A DNA stretch of 64,000 bases from Glandiceps talaboti (Eukaryota; Hemichordata; Enteropneusta; Spengelidae): NCBI RefSeq assembly GCF_964340395.1, contig NC_135563.1, positions 14,517,151 through 14,581,150 on the forward strand. The letters are read 5' to 3'. Every line of letters begins with the position of its first letter. The stretch's first letter is position 1. The notes below the pieces were generated by a model, which worked only from the letters and a program-made list of their open reading frames with translations, ran no database searches and had not been told where the DNA came from. Shown one piece after another: positions 29,212-41,900 of this stretch. Both the position numbers and the translations under genes were made by a program.

Positions 29212-29295
29212 TATGGTGGCCCTTAAGTGACAAGACAAAATACACATAAAACGTATAAAATTTGTATTTTGTCTTGTCAGCAGAGGGCTACCGTA
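29212..29295. repeat. 84-bp foldback
   Basis: The inner 15 bp (29229-29243, GACAAGACAAAATAC) are perfectly mirrored at 29264-29278. The outer part, with TATGGTGGCCC facing GGGCTACCGTA, is mirrored with a few mismatches. It looks like a minimal MITE. Confidence 0.8.
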
Positions 29296-31054
29296 TAAAC
29301 GAGCGTGATCGGAGATTTTTGTTTTATTTATTTATTTTCATTCACTGCTACTACTAGTTATGTTTCAGAAAACAAGCACAGTTCGTAAAAATGTGACGGT
29401 TTTGATTTTCAGGTGAATAACACATCTGGAATAATAACAGCTATATATTCACTCACCTGCCCTAGAATATTATATTTTACTTAGCGTTACTACTCAGTCA
29501 GCGAATGACTAAATGTTTGTTAGAAGTACTGCATATATACATTGATGGTGTAAAAAGACCATCGACCGCCACGACAGCGGATGCAAACATTGTGAACACC
29601 GATCGATAATACTCTCGTGAATCAAAATCTTCAACGTTGCATGCTATATAGTCATATATTGTGTACTCAATGCAGTCAATTGTAACAGGCCTGTATTCAG
29701 ATATATGTGGAGTGCATATGAAATGATATCGCAAACACAGCTTCCATTATCGACCGGTCGACGTTTGAGTGAATTTTAAAAGCGTACACACATTGCTTTT
29801 CAACTTCAACTCGCTGCAGACCAGCAAGAGAACGATATTTATTTTAAAAAGGAAATGACCATAATGTTCTACAGATGAATACAGACAAAACCACGGTTGT
29901 TGCCATGGCAATATATACATGACAACATTAGGAGGAAATTAAAATTATTTTGCTGTCGCAACATACTTCGAAATGTTCATATAAACTCATCAAGATAGTG
30001 TGATTACGTCTTGCATGCATCTCTGTTATATCTTATTGTCTTGTTTAAATATGCGAAGTACATTTATATATTCCGTTTTCACCTCATGCATTCTGTTTTT
30101 ACAATGCGTAGTCTCTCTATTTGAAATACCAATAAGTGAAGGCATATGCATATGTCTACAAGTTATTTCGTGTATTTTCTGCAGAGGTGTAATATGATAT
30201 TAGAAGTTGGAAACATTGTTTGGTTTCTTTCTGGTTCATTATCTCGTGACGGATGGCTTAGAAATGGTTGTAATGATAGTGATTCCATACAATTTCTGGT
30301 TTTTATTTGGATGGAAATGTACATTTCAATGTGATTCTTAATAAACTCTCATGACTTCTCCGATTTATTTTCACAAACAAGCGTTTCCAGAAGAGCTACA
30401 GGTCTGAATAACTTCAACGTCGAGTTTGGTCAAAATCCAACACAACACTTTCCTTACTTTTCTCATTGATTAGCACATGTTGATAGATGTTAAGGGATAT
30501 AGAGTTCTTAATATGTAATGTAACTTGACGTGCATGTATCATTTCGTCAATGAAATCAACACATTCGACATTTTTTGTCCAATGGATTTCTGGTTAAATC
30601 GTTTCTCCTATTGTTTCATAGCCGTTGTGATCTGGTATAGGGTGACTGTATTTCGATATTAATGACGTACATTCTTTGCCACTTTGAACAAGACATTTGT
30701 TTGCACACAACCCACTTATATGAAAATGTTGAAACTGCAGTCAAACAGTACAAATTAAGTTGTAGCATTACCCTGTGGGTTCTATCAGAAGTCGATAGCA
30801 TTTAACCGACTTATCCAATTAAACTGAGTATGTAAGAAAATTCCAACTGATTCGGCAAATCAATCTAATATTTATGAACTATACAGGAATGTCTAAACAC
30901 GATGATGGATGAGTGTCATTTAACTCTTGGCCAAGGTATTACAAACAAAACTAAACTAAACGATGCGTATTGGTAGAAGTAATTATATAAATCCAATCTC
31001 TCTGTAGTGTCACGTATATAATATATTACTGTCTCTCTCGCTCTCTCTCCCTGT

Positions 31055-31215
<161 letters not shown>

Positions 31216-32009
31216 CCTCCCCCCTCCTCACCAATATCTTATTACAGTAATATTTCTTTTCTTGTGTTAGAATAGAAAAAAGCAATCAATACATTTTAAT
31301 GCCTTCTAAAGTTTTTTTTTGAAACTGCAATGATTAGTATTGATAAAAGTACATGTACGAATAACCTCGACTACTTTGCCTCAGGAAAAATATTGAATGT
31401 GTGTTTGAAGACAATTCACTATGTATTGGAACAATGCCGATGAAAACGATTTGTATGTACTGTGGAAGAATGAAACATATTCATAAAATATTCACCAAAC
31501 CTATTAAAAGTTGACTACTGGTCTTATGTACATACATAATACAATTTACTGAGTATCTGTGTTCGAAGAGTTGCTGCTTTAGAACGGGATAATCGATAGA
31601 ATATTTATAACGATAAATATGAAAAAACAAAACTGATTTTTCCTTGAATACTAATCTTATGGCAATATATTTGAATTTTAGCTTAGCATAAGATAACTTC
31701 ATCACTTTCAAAATAAACGTTTTAAAATCATTAACAGTGACGCGTCAGTTAATAGTTTTACTATGCGTGTATTGAATGTACAGACTGATCATCTGTTTGT
31801 TAAATATAGCTAACAAAGTGTTACGTTTTAGGTCTAAGTACAGACTCAAATGGAAGCCGTGCGTGTAAGCTTCTGATGTTTTGAACTAAGTCCCGTGGAT
31901 TGCAATGAAATACGTACAATCCTACCTCATAATCTAATTGTTGTTTAATTTCATTGAAAGAAATAATGAAAAATACAGATGTGTAGATTTAAACCGACTC
32001 TAGTTGCAA

Positions 32010-32400
32010 CCGGGACATTTTTTTTCATCAAGTAACCAAAGATATATTCACTAAAAATTGTCAGTTACTCATAAAAAAGACATTGCATTTGTTAATTAGC
32101 GGTCAATATTATCCATAGGTAATGTACTGACAAGTTAAAATGTTGAGCAAAAGCTTGGTTTTGAATCCGTCACCATGTTAAAACTGTACTAGTTGTAGGT
32201 GGAATATCATTTATCGAACAAACAACCACAAAATATTCACTTAAAACTGTTAAAATACCTATAATTAGACATTGTACATGTCAATCAGTGGTAGATATTA
32301 TCCATCATACGTAGAACAGAGAACATGTTGAAATCATGATCGCCGTTGAGGGATTTAATACTGTTTTTAAAAAAAGTTCCAGTTGCAGCTAGTGCAGCTT
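32010..32400. repeat. ~190-bp diverged tandem duplication
   Basis: Shared ordered blocks include a TATTCACT(A/T)AAAA region, a GACATTG(C/T)A region, and a GT(C/A)(A/G)ATATTATCCAT region followed by a TGTTGA(G/A)-type stretch. The copies are strongly diverged. Confidence 0.5.
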
Positions 32401-34051
32401 TAATTGAAGGGAACTGCAACATCAAAATCCGCCATGACACGTTCCATCTTTGAAATGTTTTCCTTTGATTAATGTACTACTACTCAAACACCCAAATGCT
32501 GAGCATTTATGAAAATGAGTTAAGTGGCAAACTCTCACCGTTAGTGGATGTAAAAAAAAACCTTGCACGCACGTAATAGAGTAAACGCATTCCACTAGAG
32601 TATTGGAGAATCGATTCGATGATCTGTATTGGACAGTATCAAATTGCTTAAATGAAACAGCTAACTCAACAGCTCTGTTGGAAATAGAATTGCTGATAGT
32701 ATTAGCCGAATTTCAAATCTAATTTCACTGCAATATTGCGCAATGGCACAATGTCACATACTTATCAAATGTGAGCACAAGATGCACGGTTTGAGACAAC
32801 ACACAGTTCCATCCATTAGCACGTATACATGCATAACTGTACGGTATAGACTTTTGTACACCACACTGAATTCAAATCATATTTTAAATTCTGTAAATCA
32901 GTCGATAGTGCACTGCATATTTCACTTTACCCGTAAGGTTTATCTCTGTGTGTGTTCATTTATTGTCAGCAATATGAATACGATACGTAACTTTTCTTTT
33001 AGAATTTTAAAAATATAAGGCTTCAATAATTGTTACAAATACTAAACATATGAGTTGAAAATCATTGCCTGTCTGAACAGATATATCTTCACAAGTGAAA
33101 AGTCGATGGTTGAAGAATGTCACCCATCTGATATATCCATCTCTGTCAAAGTGAAAGTCGATAGTTCAAGAATATCGGACTATATATCGGTCTCTTGTAA
33201 TCGTAACAGTGATGAATAGCTTTACTCACCTTTAGCAAGTCGATGGTGTAGATGAAAATGTCCAATTTCAGTGATTGGGTTAACTTCGAATTCTGCAATT
33301 TGTGACCAGACTCAAAATTGTCAACACTCAAACAGGTCTATGAACCCTTCGACCAAACATAGTAGTTTTCAGGTTTACGTAAATCCCGTGCTATCGTCTA
33401 ATCGTAATTACGAACGATAGTGAAGCATACAACATCGACAGATTCCGTTGCAAGCTGCTGAAGTAGAACAGTGAATTGTCTGAGCGTAGAAGCAATGATG
33501 AAATATCGATGGCATGACGCAATAAATAGAGAACCAATTAGTGTGAAAAGAACCGTCCACTTGGTAGCCAAGCTACGAGTGTGAAAGAAATCGATATAAA
33601 AATATATACTGTGTTTGTTGGAACCAAACGAACCACGTTTAGCTTGAAGGACTATTGTATATAATGGTCCGTCAGTTATATTAGAAGTGTATTATGTTTA
33701 AAGAGACGTATTAACATGCAAAGCATGTGAAACAACGGGTGACGTCTCACAGGAATGGTATGAAATACATAGCAATAAATAGAGTCCAGATATTCATATG
33801 TAAATGTCGGCCTGCTTTGAATTTGATTGCATTATTATAGCATTTCATATTGCATCTACATTATTATTTTTGGAGGTAGTAATAAAGAAATGTTAAGAAA
33901 ATTATCTTTTAAAATTAACTTCTAATTTGGTTTGAAATAGCTGCATCCTAGCTAAATAGGGGTAAAGTTCGCCAAATCTTGTATATACCCGCTTGCGGAG
34001 GAGGCTAGTTGCTTAATTCGACTATTTAATAGTCGAGTAGAACAAACAAAA

Positions 34052-34113
34052 AAGACATAAAACAAACAAACAAACAAACAAACAAACGAACAAACAAACA
34101 AACAAACAAACAA
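34052..34113. repeat. AAAC microsatellite
   Basis: About 15 AAAC units with one AACG interruption. Confidence 0.92.
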
Positions 34114-34258
34114 AATTATATCTATCATTTTTATTCCATGTCATATTGTACGACTTTTTGGTTGTTATGGTTTTCAGTGAAAGTAATGTTTGAAAAAAAT
34201 TTGAACTTGAGACTGACATGCATTACGAATTTGATTATTTGACTTTTGTTACATCATT

Positions 34259-34367
<109 letters not shown>

Positions 34368-35946
34368 GAGAGAGATTATATATTATATACGTGTCACTAT
34401 AGTTGCCCCTCGCAGACAACCACGATCTACCAATATGTATTCTTAAGAATGTAAGCGGAGAAGCTCGTAAAAATAAAACTTTTCAAAACCCTTCTCGAGA
34501 TCCAATGCGTAAAGCGAATGTAATTCCAATACATTAGTTGATGATTAGTTACCATGGCGACTATGACAACCATTAGTGAGATGGGAGAGCGCGCACTGCA
34601 TTCTATAATATCAATGATTGGATGATTGCCAAATTTTCACGACTTCCCTTTGCAGCAAACTGACTTGTATAATTATGAATTCAATATTTCGTCAGTTAGT
34701 TTTACATGGTCGGTGTCTTTGAACACATCGATGAAGTTTTTTCGAAGAGAGTTTTCGCAGATTTTTATTGTTCGTGCTATATTAAGCTAATTTCTCTTTT
34801 CTGTCGATGACCTTCAACGACAGTAGGGACTAGTTAGACACGTATTTGACAAATTGCGAGTAATAGTATTTACAGAGTTATTTATGTATTTCAAGGCTTC
34901 TTCAGTTTAATAGTTTGAAATGTTACCGGTAGGAATAAGGTCGACTGTATAATGAGTGCTGCAGTAAAACTGGATTACGCCCTCCTTGGACCCTGGATAT
35001 CTCAATCAGCATTCCTGTGACAGTTGGCTAGTAATTCGACAAGCGAGACTAGCGATGATTTTAGGCTACATCCAAAGATATCGGCGACGTTTTACAGCAT
35101 GTACATGTAAACAGTGAGTGACGTACATTACAACGTGAGTTTTTTCACTGAAGGAAAAGACTCCTTGCCTGTGGTTTCTGTAATCACAGACAAGTAAGAA
35201 GATTTCTTGTCTGTGCTGTAATAAAGGCTTGTGCAAGTTTGCGTTGTGTTCAAATTTCAAGATTTTTTTTTTGAAAATTCAAAGATTGAAATTCACTCTG
35301 TGTAATTCTCGCAAGACGAATACTAATACAATGTCTATACGTTTTAAACGTGAAAACTAATTTGATATATATTTTTTTTTACAAAATAAGATTCATGGCT
35401 TTCTTCTAAAGAGCTAGCTCTGGAAATATGCACTCCTAGAGCTCAAACAGGTTTTGGTTCCCTTCCTTGATGTAAATAGGACTAAATGAATCATCTACAT
35501 AACAAGTTATGAGGAATGAACTGACACATAGTGCATTGAACCATCACACCTATGCTCTCTGGTTTGGTGTCAGTATGAACTCAGACCACTAGTCGCGTGT
35601 GAACTAAGATTCAAATTCAAGGCTAGTATAAACATTCGCGTGATTAGGTATTTTAATACGAATTAATATTCACCGTGACATTAACATCGTCACCGGTTAC
35701 TGTGTACAGTGTAGATTCATAGAGGACTCTCCAACGTCTGTGGTTGCTTATAGTGATAGTTACCGATAACGAGGCTCTGTAGACATTCTTACATGTAAAA
35801 AACAAGTCATATTATGTTTTGTATTAGGACAATCCTTCAATTTGAATCTGGTACGACCAACATCTCACAGCATGAGCATCTCGTGACTAGTAACTCCCCC
35901 AAAGTTATTTTGACCAAACGCGCACCCCTTTGCGCAGCAAAGTTTC

Positions 35947-35956
35947 AAGATGGCGC
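35947..35956 (+). promoter_or_regulatory. YY1-like motif overlapping the start codon
   Basis: CAAGATGGCG spans the ATG of the mannosidase gene and fits the AANATGGCG core of YY1 elements, which often lie at TATA-less transcription or translation starts. It also gives a strong Kozak context (A at -3, G at +4). Binding is inferred. Confidence 0.3.
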
Positions 35957-38900
35957 TTACAAGTTTGAAGGCGCTTCTTGCCTTTGTTCTTTTACTTTCT
36001 TCTGTTGAATCATCCAAAGATAACTTACAATCACAAAATGGCGTCATAAAAGCTTTCGTCATCCCACACAGTCATATGGATGTAGGTTGGGTATACACAG
36101 TTGAGGTGAGTACCAATGAATTTCAATCCATCGTCTGTTTACCACATCACGACATGAGGAGTTCTGAGATTTATCATCACTGACATCAGAATCTGAACCC
36201 AAAAGCTCAAAAGTCAGAACGTGATGTGACGCACAGGAGCTGAAATATTCTTATTCCTCTAAAGAAGTGTAATTTACGTAAGATGTGATAAATTTTACGA
36301 AAAACTTTGTCAAAAAACTGTGTGCAAATGACAGCTGATACATCGAAGTGATGACCCTGGGTGCACGGGTACGTTGGTGGTGACATCCGATTGATTCTCC
36401 AGCGATGCTCTTTTGTTCAGTCCAAAGTCCATGGAATACAGCTACAGTACAGGGGGACTCATACTCACCACAGTCACTTGTGAGCTAATATTCTATTCAA
36501 GGATGGTCATAATACAAAGTCATGACGTCATGTAGGTATATATTTAAAAAAACCACTGTGTTTGTATGGAAAGGACACTATGTGCAAACAATGGTGATGA
36601 TATTTTTTGAATATTCAGAAATACCTAATAATGTCAGTATTTTGTATTATGACTATCCTTGAATAGAATATTAACCCACAAGTGACTGTGATACTCACGC
36701 ACACGGTTCTCTTTATCCAAGTGCAATTAAAATATCTTGGGATTTTTTTGGAAAAATTGCAAAATTGGTCATGTCAGTTTGTAACGACAAAACCATCCAT
36801 TTCTATATTTTATTGAGGCATTTTTTCATTCATTTGTCAAAGTATTTGTTGTTAATTTTTTCTGATACCGTAGGAAAGCATGAAAGCCTATGCAGCCAAT
36901 GTGTACTCAACCGTGGTCAAAAATCTGGTCGAAGGTGGTCATCGCCGTTTCATTGCTGTGGAACAAGAATTCTTTAGACTGTGGTGGGACACCATTGCAG
37001 ATTATACACAGAAGGTAAACGTTATAACTGTATATCTTACAAATGAAAATTTTTATTCACGGAGTCAAAAGATTTTGTTGAAGTGAATCATATATTTTTG
37101 TTGATGTCAGCAAATTTACATCCAAATTTGTTTGTACTCTGTGAGTAGATATTTTCTTTGGTAACTTTGAACTCAGAGTCCATAAACATTCATTCTCATT
37201 CTGTGTGTCTTGTTATTAATTATAACAATGTACATAATGTGTGATATGCAACTTGTTAGAATGCTTACCTAAAAGAAATGTGTTGTATTCTGCAATCCTA
37301 CCTCTGTAATATTTTGATTCCTGAACTCTAGACACTGTATGGAAGTTGTATTAACTTCATAAAACCCAGAAATTGTACAATTTCTTCAATAATATTGTTA
37401 CATACAATACAGGTAGCAAAGGAGTATTATTCAAATCTTTGGTGTGATGAACCTTTTAACAGATATTTGTCTGTTTGTGTGTTACACTTACTGTGTGTAT
37501 GTGTGTGCCAAATATTAAACATGTTCTAATCATTACTTTACAATGAGAAGAAATTCAGAGCCTTCAACTTTCTATGATTAATTTTCTGTCTGTCATAATG
37601 CAAGGGATATTGACCACTCAGAGCTGGATAATTAAACAACTTCATTTCTTTCCTGGGCCAAAAGAAAAATGGTATTGTTCTGATTTGCCAACTTTTTGAT
37701 AGATTGAAAAAATGTCTCATAAATGGCTTGAAATCAGAAATTTTGATTAAAAATATTCCAGATACTGTGATATCATGTGTCATGACCCTCACAAAGTAAA
37801 ATAGAACTTCAAAACTGGAACTACCTAATTTTGGAACTACATTTTTTTTGAGTGATGAATAAAACTTATCCACTGCCTAGGTACCTTCATAATGTTGTAT
37901 ATTCTGTAATTTAAAAACAGTTGATGTCATATTTTTCAATTGTGTAGCTTCAAGTTCACCAACTGGTACAAAATGGTCAGTTAGAGTTTATCATTGGAGG
38001 TCAAGTCATGCATGATGAAGCAGTGTCTGAATACACAGCAGATATTGAACAACTCACTGGTAAGATTCTTGACCTTTTCAACCAACCAGATATTGACTAA
38101 AAACTGCAAACAAATTTCTATTTCTCTAAAATATTTTGACAAATCTAAATATATTTTGGACTTGAATCATAGAAATTAGCCTAAATTTTGAATTAAGTAC
38201 AAAAATTTGGTTAAAAGTAATAATTTCTGTCAAAAAATTCGTAAAAGTGGTCTTCATTGTCTTCCATTGTGTTTCTTCATCTGGTAGTTTAGTTCATCAC
38301 ACTCATTTCATTAAAAGTGTTGTCTGACAGCTATTCTCTGGTAGCATCTATGGAACATTTGGTGTGTATTATTTGAAAGTTTACTGTATCATTCTTCAAT
38401 ATTTGTCAGAGGGTCATGGTAGCATCTATGAGACATTTGGTGTACGTCCACAGTTTTCATGGCATGTAGATCCATTTGGTGCCTCGGCAGCTACACCAAC
38501 ACTATTTGCTATGGCTGGATTCAATGGACATCTTATGTCAAGAATTGATTATGACAAGAAGAATGCTATGCAGAAGAGTAAGGTAATCAATCCAAGCTTT
38601 CTTTTAAAGTTTGTTCTATTAAAGGTTTTTGTTTGTTTGTTTGGTGCTTTTTTTTTGTTTTTTTTGTTTTTTTTGGGGGGGGTGCTTTTTTTTTTTTGGG
38701 GGGGGGGGGGATTATGTCAAAACAAAAAATTCTAACTGGTTAGCATTTTAAAGTATATAATATTCTTCCAAGAGAATTTTTTCAACTTTTTAAGTTGTTC
38801 TTATTGACTTTACCAGCAAAATTTGAATTTTGATTAGTCCTTTGTAGTTTCATGTTTGTTTATTTTTTATAATGTTTTTGTCTTTTTTATTATTCTTTTC

Positions 38901-41900
38901 AGATTTTTTGAGTACTGAATAAAAATATATGAAATGAATAAAATGATTAATAAAAGATAAACAAAGAATCATACAGTCAAATAAATAAATATATAAAATA
39001 AATAAATAAATGGTATTTATATTTGTTGTTTTGTAGGGTCTACAGTTTGTGTGGCAAGGCTCACCATCCCATGGTTCAAAGCTACAGATGTTTACTCATG
39101 TTATGGACCAATACTCGTACTGTACTCCAGGGGATATACCATTCTCTGAAAAGTAGGTGGATGTCTTATGGTTGATTCCATTATTGAACAGGTGGGACAT
39201 CGGCACTTTGATATAATGATGTAAACCATGAAAGTTGTGATGGTCACACCACTATGATCGATGCAATGTAAAAACATGGTAAATACATTAAAATACTAAC
39301 CAGAAACCTAGCACTATATATCACATTAGAAGTAAATTTTGATTAATTTATCATCAGCTCAGTAGCCTAAATACAGAACCTGTTATCATTGAGGTGTGAA
39401 AGTTTTAAAAATTTGGTTAGAAGTGCAAAATGAAGTTCAGCAATTGCATTGATGCCCTACCCCCCCCCCCCCCCCTAAACAAGCAAAATTTGTTAGTTGA
39501 GCTTGTGCAATGTGCAATCATCCCGAAAGTTGTTACAGTGGTGACACCTGTAGGATCAAAAGCTTTCTCTCCTCTGTAGGTCAGGTTTCTACTGGAATGG
39601 ATATGTGGTCTTTCCAGAGCCACCATCTGATGGAATATATCCCAATATGAGTTTACCAGTGAATGCTAGCAATATCAAACAGTATGCTGACTACATGGTT
39701 AATGATATCAAACACAGAGCTGCATGGTTCAAGGCACAACATTTGCTGTGGCCATGGGTTAGCAATTCTAAAATTTATATTTTTCATGTTTTCATAGAAA
39801 ATTTCACTTTTGAATGCAAAACTGTAATATTACAAAGAACGTTTGCCATGGTATGAAAAGGATAAAATTGAGACAAGAATAAGTTACACTATGAAGAGGA
39901 TATAAAGAAAAACTACTAAACTTTCATTGCAGGGGTGTGATAAACAGTTCTTCAATGCCACAGTACAGTTTAAAAACATGGACCCTTTGATGGACTATAT
40001 TAATCAGCACAGTGCTGAGTATGGAGTAACTGTACAGTATGCTACAGTAGGGGAGTACTTCCAAGCTGTGCATAATACCAACACTACATGGGATATCAAG
40101 AAAAGTGGAGATTTCCTACCATATTCATCAGGTATTGTCAATTATTACTCAATGTGTACTATGTACTGTATACGTTGATGTTGTATGCTGATCTGTATGA
40201 TTTAAACACCCAACTGTATTGACCTTTGACCTGCAGAGTCAATGACACTCATCCATTATTACTGTTATCATAAATACTGGTACTTTCCAAAACAAAGTGA
40301 ATAACAAGCCTTTAAAATGAAATGATGAGATGGTACTTTAACAACAGTTTGTAAATATGGATAAAAAAAAATTATGAATTTAAAAAGTACATACTAACCG
40401 AAATCGTAAGTTGATAGCAGTAATCAATACAAGTGTACTAAAGGTAGAAATATGCCTGACTGGACTTTTTTATTCTGGTAGTTGAGCCTTTGATTTTCTA
40501 AGATAGACACAAACTAAAACTATTGTCACAACATGTTGATACAACTGTGATAACCTGTTGAATGGCCATTTGTTTAATTATATTTTCAGTACGAAGTTCA
40601 AGTTTCATAAATTTGAAGTGTACTGTTTTGGGACTTCCAATATTTACACTATCTTGATCACAGGGTGATTAGATTCACACAACAGAGGAACTGCTATCAC
40701 CCACTTGTGTAATCTACCACATTGAAGAACAATAGATTTAGTTTGTGTCTATCTTTAGAAAACGAAAGGCTCGATTACCAGTGTTGTAACTCCTGATATT
40801 TGATATTTTAGATCCCCATTCAGCTTGGACAGGTTTCTATGCCTCACATAGCAATGTCAAATCCCAGGCCAGACGAAGCCAGGCTACACTCAAGGCAGTT
40901 GAATCACTGTTTACTATTTACAACAAAGCTGACATAAAGAAGTCTTTAAATAACTCGTGGATATTTTCTCAAATCAAGAAATTGACATGGGCTTCAGCTG
41001 AGGTAAGAATAAAAAATTGTGCCACATCTCTACAGAAGTATTTAAAAAAAAAAAAAAAGGAACATTTCTGTAGGATCTACAAGTCCTACCTCTGTCACCC
41101 TGTCTGATCACTCAAGCTAGCTACTTCAGAGACGCGTTGTTGTATGTTCAAAGTCTTTAATTACTGTTCATTGTGTTACTGACAATTGAATCATGAACGA
41201 ACGAAGCTACAAACGAACGGTTCTACAAGAAAATAAAAACGGAAAATACATTTCAATTATATTTAAATTACGGCGTCCAACCACACCCAAACTGCGACAT
41301 GCAGGTCCAGCACATTGTCCCGCAAAGAATAGTGACTTCTTCTCACTTGAAATTTAATGGAACAAAAAAAACTCACCTTAGACAGTAGCGTCTTCAGGGG
41401 ACAAAGTACGTTGGCCGCTGCTGTTGGCTATAAAGACCTCCCACCAATGACTCGGAGCATAAACTAAACTATACAAATCTCTACATGAAAGTACAGACCA
41501 ACACGGCCAATTTGAATAATACTACCGTACAGGTGTATGTAAATCTAGCCAATCAGAGCAGCACTTACAATTTCTTTTACCACATGGATATTTTCTCATA
41601 TCAAGAAATGATATAAGCTTCAGCTGAAGTGATGATATTAAGTTGTATCATATTGTAGAATTCTTGAAGAATTTTGTAAATATTTTTATTTTCATATACA
41701 AAATTGTAGTTAAAACATATCAGTCCATCTACAGTGATATGGTACAGGTATCTTTTCTGGATGAAAGGACTTGAAAAAAGACTTTGTGTACTGTTAAAAC
41801 ATCAGGATTGTAATAAGGAGGACACTTTTGCCAAATTTGAACTCTTTAGTATACTGCATACTAGTAACTGTATTTTGTTCTCCTTACTAATCTTCTACCA

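Noticed and set aside
34018-34036. 19-bp perfect palindrome TCGACTATTTAATAGTCGA as an operator-like site
   Set aside because: Isolated, with no gene nearby and no known factor; such a palindrome can occur by chance in 64 kb of AT-rich DNA.
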